From: Bacillota bacterium
GTDB lineage: Bacteria > Bacillota > Limnochordia > Darwinibacteriales > Darwinibacteriaceae
DNA: 64,000 bases
Reading direction: 5' to 3'
Assembly: GCA_012837385.1 (NCBI GenBank)
Contig: DURH01000031.1
Coordinates: forward strand, 1 to 64,000
Made by a program: the position numbers and the translations under genes. The notes under the pieces were generated by a model. It did no database searches. It saw only the letters and a program-made list of their open reading frames with translations, and was not told the origin of the DNA. Numbering within the stretch: position 1 is the stretch's first letter; every line of letters starts with the position of its first letter. Positions 53,780-62,157 of the stretch are shown one piece after another.

Positions 53780-55159
53780 CTATTTCCGCTTGAAAACATG
53801 AATGGCCTGACCCAAAACAGCATGGGCGGCTTCCATTACCACCTCTGAAGAAGTGGGATGGGGGTGAATAGCCTTGGCCAAGTCGTGGACTGTACCTTCC
53901 AGCTCCAAGGTGACCACTGCTTCTGAGATCAGATCCGTGGCCTGGGCCGCGATAATATGCACGCCCAACACCTCACCGTACTGCCTATCCGCGACGATTT
54001 TGATCAGGCCTTCAGGCTCTCCTTCCGCCAAAGCCTTTCCATTGGCAGCCATGGGGAATGTGCCCGTGGCCACATCATAGCCCCGGTTCACCGCCTCCTG
54101 CTCAGTGAGGCCCACTACCGCCACCTCAGGGAAGGTGTAGATGCAGGCTGGGATTTTGTCATAGTTCACCGCTGCCCTGCCTCCCATAATGTTCTCCACA
54201 GCAACCAGCCCCTCAGCGGAGGCGGTATGGGCCAGCATCTGCCTGCCGTTCACATCGCCGATCGCGTACAAACCGGGGATGCTCGTCTCTAAGCGGGCGT
54301 CGGTGCGGATCGCACCCCGCTCCAACTCCAGCCCCAGCTTGGCAACTGCCTGCACATTGGGTCTTCTGCCTAGGCTGACAATCACTTTGTCGCCGGAAAA
54401 CTCTCTAGTCTCGCCTTTGATTTCGGCAACTACCTTGGTGCCCTCAAAGCGCTGGATATCCGCTCCGTTGTAGATCTCCACGCCCTTTTTCTGCAGCAGG
54501 CGCTGCATATACCTCTGCAAATCCTGATCTAGGCTTCCCAAGATGGTGAACTTCTCCAAAACGGTAACCTTGGATCCTAAGGCATTGAAAAGGGCGGCAA
54601 ACTCCATGCCTACCACTCCCCCGCCTACAATCACAAGCCTTGCTGGGATCTCTTGGAGATTCAGAGCCCCTGTGCTCGTCACTGCTTCCCCCGTGTCTAG
54701 GGCTTCCTGGAGCCCGGGGATGGGCAGCACCGCTGGGCTGGAACCAGTGGCAATAATTAAGTGCTCAGTGTGGATCTTCTCACCATTGACCACAATGGTA
54801 TGGGGATCCAGGGGCTCACCAAAACCCTGTACCACTTCCACCCCATTCTGCTTAAGCAGACCGCCTACTCCTGAAGTGAGCTGGTTGACCACCCCATCCT
54901 TGCGCTGGAGCATGCTCTTCCAGTCGATTTTGATCTGGCCATCAACGGTAATCCCGAACTTCTCCGAATTCAGCAGTTCCTGGTACACCTTGGCGTTTTT
55001 CAACAGCGTCTTGGTTGGGATGCACCCTTCGTTGAGGCACACTCCCCCCAACTCGCCAGCCTCAATGAGCACCGTCTTGGCCCCCAGCTGTGCGGCGCGG
55101 ATGGCAGCCACATAGCCGCCAGGGCCGCCGCCTAAAATGGCAATTTTGTAACGCGACAT
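53780..55159 (-). CDS. lpdA: Dihydrolipoyl dehydrogenase (E3)
   Basis: FAD-dependent E3 that reoxidises dihydrolipoyl groups of E2 with NAD+. The 459-residue protein shows the FAD-binding GGGPGGYVAAIRAAQLG, redox-active disulfide GGVCLNEGCIPTK, NAD-binding IVGGGVVGMEFA and the C-terminal catalytic HPHPTSSE. ATG start with AGGGGGCG upstream. It is the last gene of the pdhA-pdhB-pdhC-lpdA operon. Confidence 0.96.
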   Translation of the reverse strand: MSRYKIAILGGGPGGYVAAIRAAQLGAKTVLIEAGELGGVCLNEGCIPTKTLLKNAKVYQELLNSEKFGITVDGQIKIDWKSMLQRKDGVVNQLTSGVGGLLKQNGVEVVQGFGEPLDPHTIVVNGEKIHTEHLIIATGSSPAVLPIPGLQEALDTGEAVTSTGALNLQEIPARLVIVGGGVVGMEFAALFNALGSKVTVLEKFTILGSLDQDLQRYMQRLLQKKGVEIYNGADIQRFEGTKVVAEIKGETREFSGDKVIVSLGRRPNVQAVAKLGLELERGAIRTDARLETSIPGLYAIGDVNGRQMLAHTASAEGLVAVENIMGGRAAVNYDKIPACIYTFPEVAVVGLTEQEAVNRGYDVATGTFPMAANGKALAEGEPEGLIKIVADRQYGEVLGVHIIAAQATDLISEAVVTLELEGTVHDLAKAIHPHPTSSEVVMEAAHAVLGQAIHVFKRK

Positions 55160-55170
55160 TGTATCGCCCC

Positions 55171-56466
55171 CTAACCCAGCAAGAGCAGGAGCGGCTGCTC
55201 CAAGTACGCTCTCAGTCTCTGCATAAACCTTCCTGCGCTTCCGCCGTCGATAAAGCGGTGGTCGAAAGCTAAGGTTACAGGGAGGATGTGGCGGATCACA
55301 ATCTGATCCTCAGGGCCCACCACCGGTTTCTTGGTAATGGTGCCGATCCCCAGAATGGCCGACTCAGGATGCTTGATCACCGGCACCCCGGAAAGGGCGC
55401 CCACCGCGCCGTAATTGGTGAGGGTAAAGGTTCCGCCTTGGATATCGTCCAGGGACAGGGTGCGCTGCCGCGCTTTTTCCGCTAAGCCCTGCACCTCTTG
55501 CCCCAATTCCAAAAGGCCCTTGTGGTCAGCATTTTTGATTACGGGAACCAGGAGTCCATCGGGGGTATCCACGGCAATGCCCAGATTGTAGTATTTCTTC
55601 AGCACAATTTCATTCGTATCTGCGGCAAAAGAGGCATTAAAGACGGGGTACTCCTTGAGCGCCAAGGCAGCCGCCTTGATGATAAACGGCATGTAGGTCA
55701 GCTTAATGCCTTCGCCTTCTGCCAGCTCCTTAGCTTCCCTCCTGAACTTCACCAGCTCGGTCACATCGAACTCATCCATCACCGCGGCATGGGGGATCTC
55801 CTGTTTGGACAGGGCCATGTTCCTAGCCACTGTTTTGCCCAGCGTGGTGAGGGCCACCCTCTCCTCTAGGCCGCCTGTCCCAGCAGAAGCCAGAACGGGA
55901 CGAGCCTGCGGTGCTGCCGGCGCCGCAGACGGTTCCACGGGTGGTGCTGTGGGCAGTACCGCCTCTTGTGCTTTCTCCGCCGCTTGCAGGATATCTATCT
56001 TCATCACCCTGCCTGCCGGCCCTGTGCCCGTAACGGTGTTTATATCCACGCCAAGATCCTTGGCCAGCTGGCGGGCTACGGGAGTGGCCAGCACTCTGCG
56101 GGGAGCCTGGACAGCCTGGGCAGCATGCTCACTGCTGGAGGCCAAGACCTGGGAGGAACTCTCCAAGGCCCCCACCACCGCGGCATTGTCCTCCGCCACC
56201 GCCTCCGCTTGTGCTGGCTGCTCCTCAGCATCTGCATCACCGATCTTCACAACTACATCGCCCACATTTATGGTCTCCCCCACTTCGCCAAACCTGGCCA
56301 AGATAGTACCGCTGGCTGGGGAGGGAATCTCGGCGTTCACTTTATCGGTTTCCACTAGAAAGAGGGAATCACCCTCTTTCACCTTTTGTCCCACTTCTAC
56401 AAACCACTTGAGGATTACACCCTCAGCGATACCTTCACCGATATCGGGGAATCTGAAATCAAGCAC
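55171..56466 (-). CDS. pdhC: Dihydrolipoamide acetyltransferase (E2)
   Basis: Core E2 of a 2-oxoacid dehydrogenase complex, 431 residues. One lipoyl domain (1-~77) has the lipoate-accepting Lys in LVETDKVNAEI. An Ala/Pro linker is followed by a peripheral subunit-binding domain (~125-162, ATPVARQLAKDLGVDINTVTGTGPAGRV), another linker and the catalytic domain with FDHRFIDGGSAGRF. GTG start with AAGGAGGG upstream. The complex is taken as pyruvate dehydrogenase from the E1 alpha similarity; a branched-chain or acetoin role is less likely but possible. Confidence 0.93.
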   Translation of the reverse strand: MLDFRFPDIGEGIAEGVILKWFVEVGQKVKEGDSLFLVETDKVNAEIPSPASGTILARFGEVGETINVGDVVVKIGDADAEEQPAQAEAVAEDNAAVVGALESSSQVLASSSEHAAQAVQAPRRVLATPVARQLAKDLGVDINTVTGTGPAGRVMKIDILQAAEKAQEAVLPTAPPVEPSAAPAAPQARPVLASAGTGGLEERVALTTLGKTVARNMALSKQEIPHAAVMDEFDVTELVKFRREAKELAEGEGIKLTYMPFIIKAAALALKEYPVFNASFAADTNEIVLKKYYNLGIAVDTPDGLLVPVIKNADHKGLLELGQEVQGLAEKARQRTLSLDDIQGGTFTLTNYGAVGALSGVPVIKHPESAILGIGTITKKPVVGPEDQIVIRHILPVTLAFDHRFIDGGSAGRFMQRLRAYLEQPLLLLLG

Positions 56467-56483
56467 AGCTCTCCCTCCTTGTA

Positions 56484-57461
56484 CTAAAAATGCGCCACCT
56501 GACGGATGCCGTTAGCGATGCGCTGGGCGTCCAGGAAGTAATGGTGTTCGCCCCTGGGCAGGGGAATGGTAATGTCAAAACCCGCGAGGCGGGTAGGCGG
56601 CGCTTCCAGATGGAGGAATGCCCCCTCATTGACCAGGGTAATCAGTTCAGCCCCTGGTCCAAAGGATCTTGCCGCTTCATGCACCACTACAAACCTGCCG
56701 GTCTTCTGCACCGACTCAATGATGGTGTCCCGGTCAATGGGCGAGATGGTGCGCAGATCGATAATCTCAAGGTCGATTCCTTCCTCCTGCAGAATCTGCT
56801 CTGCCTTCAGCACCTCATGGATGTAGGCGCCCCAGCTCACCACAGTGAGGTCAGTGCCTGGTTTGAGCACCTTAGCCTTGCCGATGGGAATGGTATAATC
56901 CTCCTCTGGCACCTCCTGCCGGAAAGCGCGGTAGATCTTGGAGGGTTCTAAAAACATTACTGGATCATCATCCCTGATGGCCGCCAGCAGCAGCCCCTTA
57001 GCATCATAGGGAGTGGATGGGACTACCACTTTAAGGCCGGGGATGTGCCCAAAAAAGGTGTCCAGGCTTTCGGAATGGTGTTCCAGAGCCCTAATGCCGC
57101 CACCATGGGGCATGCGGATCACCAAGGGGAGAGTACGCTGGCCGCGAGTGCGGTTGCGCATTCTAGCCACATGGGAGATGATCTGGTTGAAAGCTGGGTA
57201 GACAAACCCAGAAAACTGGATTTCCGCAACGGGCCGAAGGCCATTCACGGCCATCCCGATAGCCGAGCCCACAATGGCCGATTCAGCCAAGGGAGTGTCA
57301 AAGCAGCGCTGCTGCCCATATTTTTCCTGCAGTCCCACAGTTGCCCTAAACACTCCGCCTTCCAAACCCACGTCTTCGCCAAACACTACTACACTCTCGT
57401 CCTGGGCCATAGCCAAGTCTAGAGTGTGGTTAATCGCGGTGATTAGGTTCATCAGGGCCAT
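56484..57461 (-). CDS. pdhB: 2-oxoacid (pyruvate) dehydrogenase E1 beta subunit
   Basis: Beta subunit of the thiamine-diphosphate-dependent E1, 325 residues. It carries VVVFGEDVGLEGGVFRATVGLQEKYG (cofactor-activating Glu), DTPLAESAIVGSAIGMA and the C-terminal transketolase domain with FVVVHEAARSFGPGAELI. ATG start with GGAAGGTG upstream, immediately after the E1 alpha stop. Confidence 0.95.
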   Translation of the reverse strand: MALMNLITAINHTLDLAMAQDESVVVFGEDVGLEGGVFRATVGLQEKYGQQRCFDTPLAESAIVGSAIGMAVNGLRPVAEIQFSGFVYPAFNQIISHVARMRNRTRGQRTLPLVIRMPHGGGIRALEHHSESLDTFFGHIPGLKVVVPSTPYDAKGLLLAAIRDDDPVMFLEPSKIYRAFRQEVPEEDYTIPIGKAKVLKPGTDLTVVSWGAYIHEVLKAEQILQEEGIDLEIIDLRTISPIDRDTIIESVQKTGRFVVVHEAARSFGPGAELITLVNEGAFLHLEAPPTRLAGFDITIPLPRGEHHYFLDAQRIANGIRQVAHF

Positions 57462-58547
57462 CTATTTCACCTTCCCCTCTAGGTATTGCACATACTGTTC
57501 ATACTGCTCTCGGAGATGGGCAGGCATCTCTCTAAAGTTGTACTTGAACAGATCTTCCAGTTGAGGATCGCCTTCCTCCTCCACTTCCCTGAACACTGCC
57601 AGGGCGTACTCCCCATACTCGTCACTCAGAGCGGCATCCTGCTCTTCACTCCACACCCCTTTGTTGATCAGGTAGGCTTTCATGCGCAGCAGGGGATCTT
57701 TGGGCTGCCACTCGGCAACTTCACTGTCCTCCCGGTACTTCGTGGGATCGTCAGAAGTAGTGTGGGCGCCGAGGCGGTAGGTGTACGCTTCGATTAAGGT
57801 AGGGCCACCTCCCAACCTGGCTCTATCTATGGCATCTTTAGCTGCTGCATACATGGCAAACAGATCATTGCCATCCACGAGGATTCCTGGAATACCCGCG
57901 GCCACCGCTTTCTGCACTAGGGTTTCAGCCTTGGTCTGCTTCTGCCTGGAGACCGAAATGGCATACTGGTTGTTCTGGACAATAAAAACAACGGGTGCAT
58001 TAAAAACACCCGCGAAATTCAACGCCTCGCTGAAATCGCCGGTGGAAGTTCCGCCATCACCGATATAGGTTACGGTAACATCATCTTCTCCTTTGATGCT
58101 GGACGCCATGGCAATACCCACCGCGTGGTGAACCTGTGTGCCGATGGGTACTGCAATGGGCAGTACTTTTACGCCTTCAGCAAAATGGCTGCCGTATTCG
58201 TTTCCATACCAATAGAGGTAGACTGTCTTTAAGTCAACGCCCCGGTGCAGCCAGGCACCGAGTTCTCTAAACGCGGGAACAAGCCAATCCTGCTTACCCA
58301 TGGCCGCGGCTGGCCCTACCTGAGCTGCCTCCTGCCCGGTGTTGGGGGCATAGGTGAGCATGCGGCCCTGCCTCTGCAGCTGCAGCGCCTTATTGTCAGC
58401 GCTTCTAGTGAGCAGCATTGCTTTATACAACTCGAGCCACTCTTGGTCACTGAGTTCAGGCACGAGATGGGGCTTCTGGATCACACCGTTCTCATCCATA
58501 ATCTGCAGCATTTGACCCTTAAGGGGGCCATATTCCTGGATTAACAC
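57462..58547 (-). CDS. pdhA: Pyruvate dehydrogenase E1 alpha subunit
   Basis: Decarboxylates pyruvate via thiamine diphosphate and passes the acetyl group to E2. The TPP motif is IGDGGTSTGDFSEALNFAGVFNAPVVFIVQNN (residues ~160-190). The phosphorylation-loop-like segment RLGAHTTSDDPTKYR is present. The overall sequence resembles Bacillus PdhA, favouring pyruvate over branched-chain acids. The GTG at 58547 with AAAGGCGGGG upstream gives 361 residues. First gene of the operon, downstream of a sigma-A promoter that overlaps a Fur-like box. Confidence 0.92.
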   Translation of the reverse strand: MLIQEYGPLKGQMLQIMDENGVIQKPHLVPELSDQEWLELYKAMLLTRSADNKALQLQRQGRMLTYAPNTGQEAAQVGPAAAMGKQDWLVPAFRELGAWLHRGVDLKTVYLYWYGNEYGSHFAEGVKVLPIAVPIGTQVHHAVGIAMASSIKGEDDVTVTYIGDGGTSTGDFSEALNFAGVFNAPVVFIVQNNQYAISVSRQKQTKAETLVQKAVAAGIPGILVDGNDLFAMYAAAKDAIDRARLGGGPTLIEAYTYRLGAHTTSDDPTKYREDSEVAEWQPKDPLLRMKAYLINKGVWSEEQDAALSDEYGEYALAVFREVEEEGDPQLEDLFKYNFREMPAHLREQYEQYVQYLEGKVK

Positions 58548-58594
58548 AGCAACCCCGCCTTTCCACATAATTTATTAGTGGTTTACTTAGTTTA

Positions 58595-58623
58595 AGCATA
58601 GCAGAGATGAGAATGGTTTTCAA
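58595..58623 (-). promoter_or_regulatory. Promoter of the pdh operon
   Basis: Minus strand TTGAAA, 17 bases, TATGCT, about 48 bases upstream of the pdhA start. Both hexamers are four to five of six to consensus. Confidence 0.7.
58608..58622. promoter_or_regulatory. Fur-family-like box over the pdh -35 region
   Basis: TGAGAATGGTTTTCA fits the 7-1-7 Fur consensus TGATAAT-N-ATTATCA at 11 of 14 defined positions. It overlaps the pdh -35. It also lies within a perfect 7-7-7 inverted repeat (58611-58631, arm GAATGGT). A Fur, PerR, Zur or unrelated repressor could bind here; which one cannot be decided. Confidence 0.5.
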
Positions 58624-58673
58624 TACCATTCGCGGGGAAATACTGGGATTTACAAATTATTCCCAAAATAAGT

Positions 58674-58698
58674 AAAAGCCCTGGGGTCATCCCAGGGC
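58674..58698 (-). terminator. Terminator overlapping the end of the patatin gene
   Basis: GCCCTGGG and CCCAGGGC make an 8-bp stem; the TGA stop lies in the loop, and the minus strand continues CTTTTACTTATTTT. The terminator thus includes the last three codons of the gene. Confidence 0.7.
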
Positions 58699-59781
58699 CC
58701 TGCGCCTCATCAAGGTGCGCAGCTGGCCGAAAAAGCCAGGCTCACTTGGGGAAGCCTGCGTCTTTTGAATTTGGTTCTCCAAGAGGTAATTGAAATAGGG
58801 GCTGTTCTTCTCCGGGAAGCTTTGCGGAGTACGCGCCAGTCTGAACAGAAGCTCCCGGTTTTCTTTGCTGCCGGGAGCGAGCCCCCTTTCTCTGAACAGC
58901 CTCACCGCCACCTCATAGCCCCTGGCCATCATCTGGGGTATATATTCCACCTCAAAGGTGCCAATATTGTAGATCAGGGGGTTGATGGTGATAATTCGGC
59001 TGTGGCTCAGTGCCCGGTCATTGAGCCGATCCTTGAATTGAGCCAGCATAAGAATATCAAGGGATTGGCTGAAAATCTCCAAGGGGCCGTCGGTTAGAAT
59101 GGAATCTCGGCGTATGCCTGCATAGCCTAGATTCACCCCCAGCACCCTTTGGGCCTTGCCCAGGCGCACGGCAATGTTCAAGGGATACCCGTCTCTCAGT
59201 CCGCCGTCTACATAGCAGTCGTGCTCGTTCTCGAACACAGCAGGCACAAACACCCCAGGAATGCTGATGCTAGCCCGCACTGCTTGGGCAATACTGAGAT
59301 CATCCCTGACCAGGTAACCTCCACATTCCCCAGCGGCATCTGGCTCCAAGCCCAGGGCTTTGTAGTCGCAGAACACGGTCTGCTGGCCGTTGTTGAGGTT
59401 TACCGCGGGAATTAAGAGTCGGCACTTCTTCAGATCCTGAAAGCGCTGCACAGGCAGACTCCTGGCAATGATCTGCTCCAAGGAGCGGCCGCGCACAGCC
59501 CCGGTGAGACGCTTAATATCCCAAGTGAGCAGAGCCAAGATGGCACCCGGCCAGTTCAGGTCCACAATTTCGCCCTTCGCCCTGCTGTGTTCCAGGAACA
59601 AGCTTTCCAGTTCTGCGGAGTTCAAACCAGCGGCATAGAGAGCGGCCACAATGGAGCCCCCTGATGTGCCCACCACCAGATCAGGCTCTAGGTTGTATTC
59701 CTCTACCGCCTTTAACACACCTACATGGGCAGCAGCGCGCACGCTGCCCCCAGATAAAACAAGACTGAGTTTCTCGCTCAA
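58687..59781 (-). CDS. Patatin-like phospholipase (RssA-type)
   Basis: A 364-residue patatin-like serine hydrolase with a Ser-Asp dyad. The oxyanion loop LVLSGGSVRAAAHVGVL is at the start, the nucleophile is in VVGTSGGSIVAALYAAG (GXSXG, residue ~40), and the catalytic Asp lies in CYVDGGLRDGYPLN. It probably cleaves acyl ester bonds of phospholipids at the membrane. TTG start with GAGGAGG upstream. Transcribed alone, between the pdh promoter and lepB terminator regions. Confidence 0.9.
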   Translation of the reverse strand: MSEKLSLVLSGGSVRAAAHVGVLKAVEEYNLEPDLVVGTSGGSIVAALYAAGLNSAELESLFLEHSRAKGEIVDLNWPGAILALLTWDIKRLTGAVRGRSLEQIIARSLPVQRFQDLKKCRLLIPAVNLNNGQQTVFCDYKALGLEPDAAGECGGYLVRDDLSIAQAVRASISIPGVFVPAVFENEHDCYVDGGLRDGYPLNIAVRLGKAQRVLGVNLGYAGIRRDSILTDGPLEIFSQSLDILMLAQFKDRLNDRALSHSRIITINPLIYNIGTFEVEYIPQMMARGYEVAVRLFRERGLAPGSKENRELLFRLARTPQSFPEKNSPYFNYLLENQIQKTQASPSEPGFFGQLRTLMRRRALG

Positions 59782-59934
59782 CCTGTAACCTCCTCAAAAT
59801 CCAATTTCACTCAGATTGGGGAAGCTGGTAGGACAGGAAGAGAAAGGAAAGGGCTGACCGATAGTCCAGTCTATGTACCAAGCCTGAGCTCGGTCACTGC
59901 ACTCCAATTGCCACTTTTCAGTTAATTGTGTCTG

Positions 59935-59971
59935 AAAAAAACCCGGAAACCTCCAGGTGAAGGCCTCCGGG
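59935..59971 (-). terminator. Terminator after lepB
   Basis: CCCGGA and TCCGGG form the outer 6-bp stem, with further inner pairing, followed by seven T on the minus strand, 7 bases past the lepB stop. Confidence 0.75.
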
Positions 59972-59977
59972 GCCCGC

Positions 59978-60544
59978 TCAAAATGCCGTGTTTTTGAATA
60001 CTGCAGGGCGCAGCATCAGGTCGATCTGGTTCAAAGGCCAGTAGCGCCACACCGCCCGGCCGACAATCAGCTCCCTGGGCAGGAAACCCACGCGGCTGAA
60101 ACGGCTGTCTTCGCTGTTGTTGCGGTTATCGCCCAGCACAAAATAGGTGCCTTCAGGGACGATCTGCGGCGCAAACCCGATGCGGGCAGGCGCTAAGGTG
60201 TAATCCTCTTCAATGGGTTGATCGTTGATATACACAACTCCTTGAATGATGGCCACCTTATCTCCTGGCAAACCAATAACCCGTTTCACAAACTGCTCAC
60301 GAGTATTAGAAGGATTCTTAAAGACGATAATCTCACCCCGGGAAGGCTCAATAAATCGATAGGAGATTTTGTCAATCAAGAGCCGCTCTCCGTGGTGGAG
60401 AGTGGGAAGCATGGAGTCCCCATTGACCGTGTAGGCCCTGGCTATAAAAATCATGATTAGGGCGGCAATGATAACTGCGGATCCTACTGTTTCGATCAGC
60501 TCGCGAAGCTGGCTTTTAGGCTTCTTGTGAACTACTGTTTTCAA
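59978..60544 (-). CDS. lepB: Signal peptidase I
   Basis: Membrane serine protease that removes signal peptides from exported proteins. The 188-residue product has one N-terminal helix (about residues 17-38, ETVGSAVIIAALIMIFIA), the catalytic Ser in NGDSMLPTLHHGERL and the catalytic Lys in REQFVKRVIGLPGD, with GDNRNNSEDSR as box E. The TTG at 60544 (MKTVVHKKPK) with GGAGGT seven bases upstream is chosen over the ORF-track start. Gram-positive type length. Confidence 0.92.
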   Translation of the reverse strand: MKTVVHKKPKSQLRELIETVGSAVIIAALIMIFIARAYTVNGDSMLPTLHHGERLLIDKISYRFIEPSRGEIIVFKNPSNTREQFVKRVIGLPGDKVAIIQGVVYINDQPIEEDYTLAPARIGFAPQIVPEGTYFVLGDNRNNSEDSRFSRVGFLPRELIVGRAVWRYWPLNQIDLMLRPAVFKNTAF

Positions 60545-60657
60545 TCTGTCTACCTCCAAGGCTATGGACTTGGTGCATTTCCCAGAAGACTTCCACGTTC
60601 CTGACAGCAAATCCTGCCTGCCTTCTCCAGCCTGAAGATGGAAACAGTATCCGCAGC

Positions 60658-61242
60658 CTACAGCTTCCAGAAGCAGGACTGCAGTACCTCCTTGTAAAGG
60701 CGCACCGCTTCGTAAAAGAGCTTTTCATCGCGTTTTTCCAAAGCTTCGTCGATGCGTGCCTTAAGCGTTATGGCCCAGAGCACCAAGTCCACCTGCTCTC
60801 GGATAAACGAGGCAAAACCAGCGGCCAATGTGGGGGGCACAGCCTCATTGGGTACTGCTACTTCTTCATACCAATCGGGGGTATCTCCTTGGAAAACAAG
60901 CTGCACATGAAGGAGCCCAGAGAACTCCTGCAGCACTTCCCACGCCTGCAGGGGCTCAGTGATGCACACTTCTCTCGTTCTCTGCGTCTGATGGAGCAGC
61001 CCGCCGTTCACTAGTAGAAGGTGTTCCGACTCGCTGCCCAGGCTGAGTTCAAAGGCTGTTCCTGCGCTGCCTGATTGGGAAATTACCATAGTGTTCGGCA
61101 GGAAGTCTCGGTTTGTGACGAAAACCAGCCTTTTGAGCAGGGCAGGTTGGGCACAGATTCTTTCCAGCAGCTCCCTACTGTCCCCGTGTTTCAATGGAGA
61201 TTCGCAAAAACGGCGCAGCACATACTCCTTGTGTACGATCAT
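60658..61242 (-). CDS. YpiB-like protein (UPF0302 plus IDEAL domain)
   Basis: A 194-residue protein resembling YpiB of Bacillus. The N-terminal UPF0302-like domain (~1-95) has LLKRLVFVTNRDFLPNTMVISQSGSAGTAFEL. The C-terminus carries an IDEAL-type motif, ARIDEALEKRDEKLFYEAVRLYKEVL. Function is unknown; YpiB relatives are implicated in lipopolysaccharide or menaquinone-linked regulation only indirectly. ATG at 61242 (MIVHKEYVLRRF) with GAGGAGGGG upstream is preferred. Located between lepB and the metallo-hydrolase gene. Confidence 0.65.
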   Translation of the reverse strand: MIVHKEYVLRRFCESPLKHGDSRELLERICAQPALLKRLVFVTNRDFLPNTMVISQSGSAGTAFELSLGSESEHLLLVNGGLLHQTQRTREVCITEPLQAWEVLQEFSGLLHVQLVFQGDTPDWYEEVAVPNEAVPPTLAAGFASFIREQVDLVLWAITLKARIDEALEKRDEKLFYEAVRLYKEVLQSCFWKL

Positions 61243-61313
61243 CTCGCCCCTCCTCGCCAAAGAAGATCACTACACTATATGCGGGAGCTGTCTAGAATAA
61301 GTCCCAGCTTCTC

Positions 61314-62075
61314 CTAGGGGAGCCCAACGGTGAGCCCGTCATACGCTAAATGAACCCCAGGCGGAAGTGATCTGCTCACCTTATTATGCTCCATTAAGTG
61401 GGAAATATGGGTGAAATAGGTCTGCCGGGGTTTTAGTTCTGTGATCAAATCCAGGGCCTGGGCCATATGCATATGGGAATGGTGAGGATCAAAGCGCACC
61501 ACACCGAGGATCAACATCTCCAAATCCTGCAGCATGGCTAGGGAAGAGGGTGGAATATGGCTGCAGTCGGTGATATAGGCTAGATCGCCGATGCGATAGC
61601 CGAAAATGGGCAGGGTGCCGTGGAGCACGGGAATGGTCTCTACCAGCACATTACCTACCTGAAAAGGGCCTTCCACCACATGGGTTTCAATCTTGGCCCG
61701 ATCTGGGCTGTTCCCCTGGTGGCGAAAGATATAGGCAAAGACCTCCCTGAGCTCTGCAATGGTAGGTGCGCTGCCGTACACAGGAACGCTCTTTCTAGTT
61801 AGGCGGCTGAAGACCCGCAGATCGTCCAGCCCAAAGACATGGTCAGCATGGCAGTGGGTGTAGAGCACCCCATCCACCTGTTGGATATTGGCCTGCAAAG
61901 CCTGGAGGCGGAATTCAGTGGCGGTATCGATTAACAGGCTAGTCCCCTTCCAGCGCAGCCAAAGCGAGCTGCGGGTGCGTTTGTTTTTCGGATCAGTACT
62001 GGTGCACACAGGACAGGTGCAGGTGAGGACGGGAACACCGTAAGAAGTGCCGCTGCCTAGAAATGTGATCTCCAT
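61314..62075 (-). CDS. MBL-fold metallo-hydrolase (PhnP-like)
   Basis: A 253-residue metallo-beta-lactamase-fold enzyme. The metal motif THCHADHVFGLDD (residues ~73-85), SHMHMAQALD and C-terminal THISH are present. An N-terminal insert GVPVLTCTCPVCTS gives a structural zinc site as in PhnP, which cleaves cyclic ribose 1,2-phosphates. The substrate here is unknown: no C-P lyase genes are nearby. ATG start with GGAGGGAAAGG upstream. It is divergent from the SOS cassette and its upstream region includes both LexA boxes. Confidence 0.88.
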   Translation of the reverse strand: MEITFLGSGTSYGVPVLTCTCPVCTSTDPKNKRTRSSLWLRWKGTSLLIDTATEFRLQALQANIQQVDGVLYTHCHADHVFGLDDLRVFSRLTRKSVPVYGSAPTIAELREVFAYIFRHQGNSPDRAKIETHVVEGPFQVGNVLVETIPVLHGTLPIFGYRIGDLAYITDCSHIPPSSLAMLQDLEMLILGVVRFDPHHSHMHMAQALDLITELKPRQTYFTHISHLMEHNKVSRSLPPGVHLAYDGLTVGLP

Positions 62076-62094
62076 AATACCATCCTTTCCCTCC

Positions 62095-62124
62095 TTGACC
62101 AGAACACTTGTTCTGTATTATAAT
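62095..62124 (+). promoter_or_regulatory. SOS promoter of the mutasome cassette
   Basis: TTGACC, an 18-base spacer and a perfect TATAAT. LexA box 1 occupies the spacer, so bound LexA would exclude RNA polymerase. Confidence 0.85.
62102..62113. promoter_or_regulatory. LexA box 1
   Basis: GAACACTTGTTC, the GAAC-N4-GTTC palindrome of the Gram-positive SOS box, lying between -35 and -10. Confidence 0.82.
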
Positions 62125-62129
62125 CTAGG

Positions 62130-62143
62130 CGAACAGATGTTCC
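62130..62143. promoter_or_regulatory. LexA box 2
   Basis: CGAACAGATGTTCC matches the Gram-positive consensus CGAACRNRYGTTYC at every position, at about the transcription start and 14 bases before the start codon. Confidence 0.87.
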
Positions 62144-62157
62144 GAAGGAGGAGTATC

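Noticed and set aside
55706-56515. 269-aa plus-strand ORF antisense to the E2 gene
   Set aside because: It mirrors the Ala/Pro/Glu-rich linker and lipoyl region of pdhC, gives low-complexity Ser/Ala/Thr sequence and has no ribosome site; it is a shadow frame.
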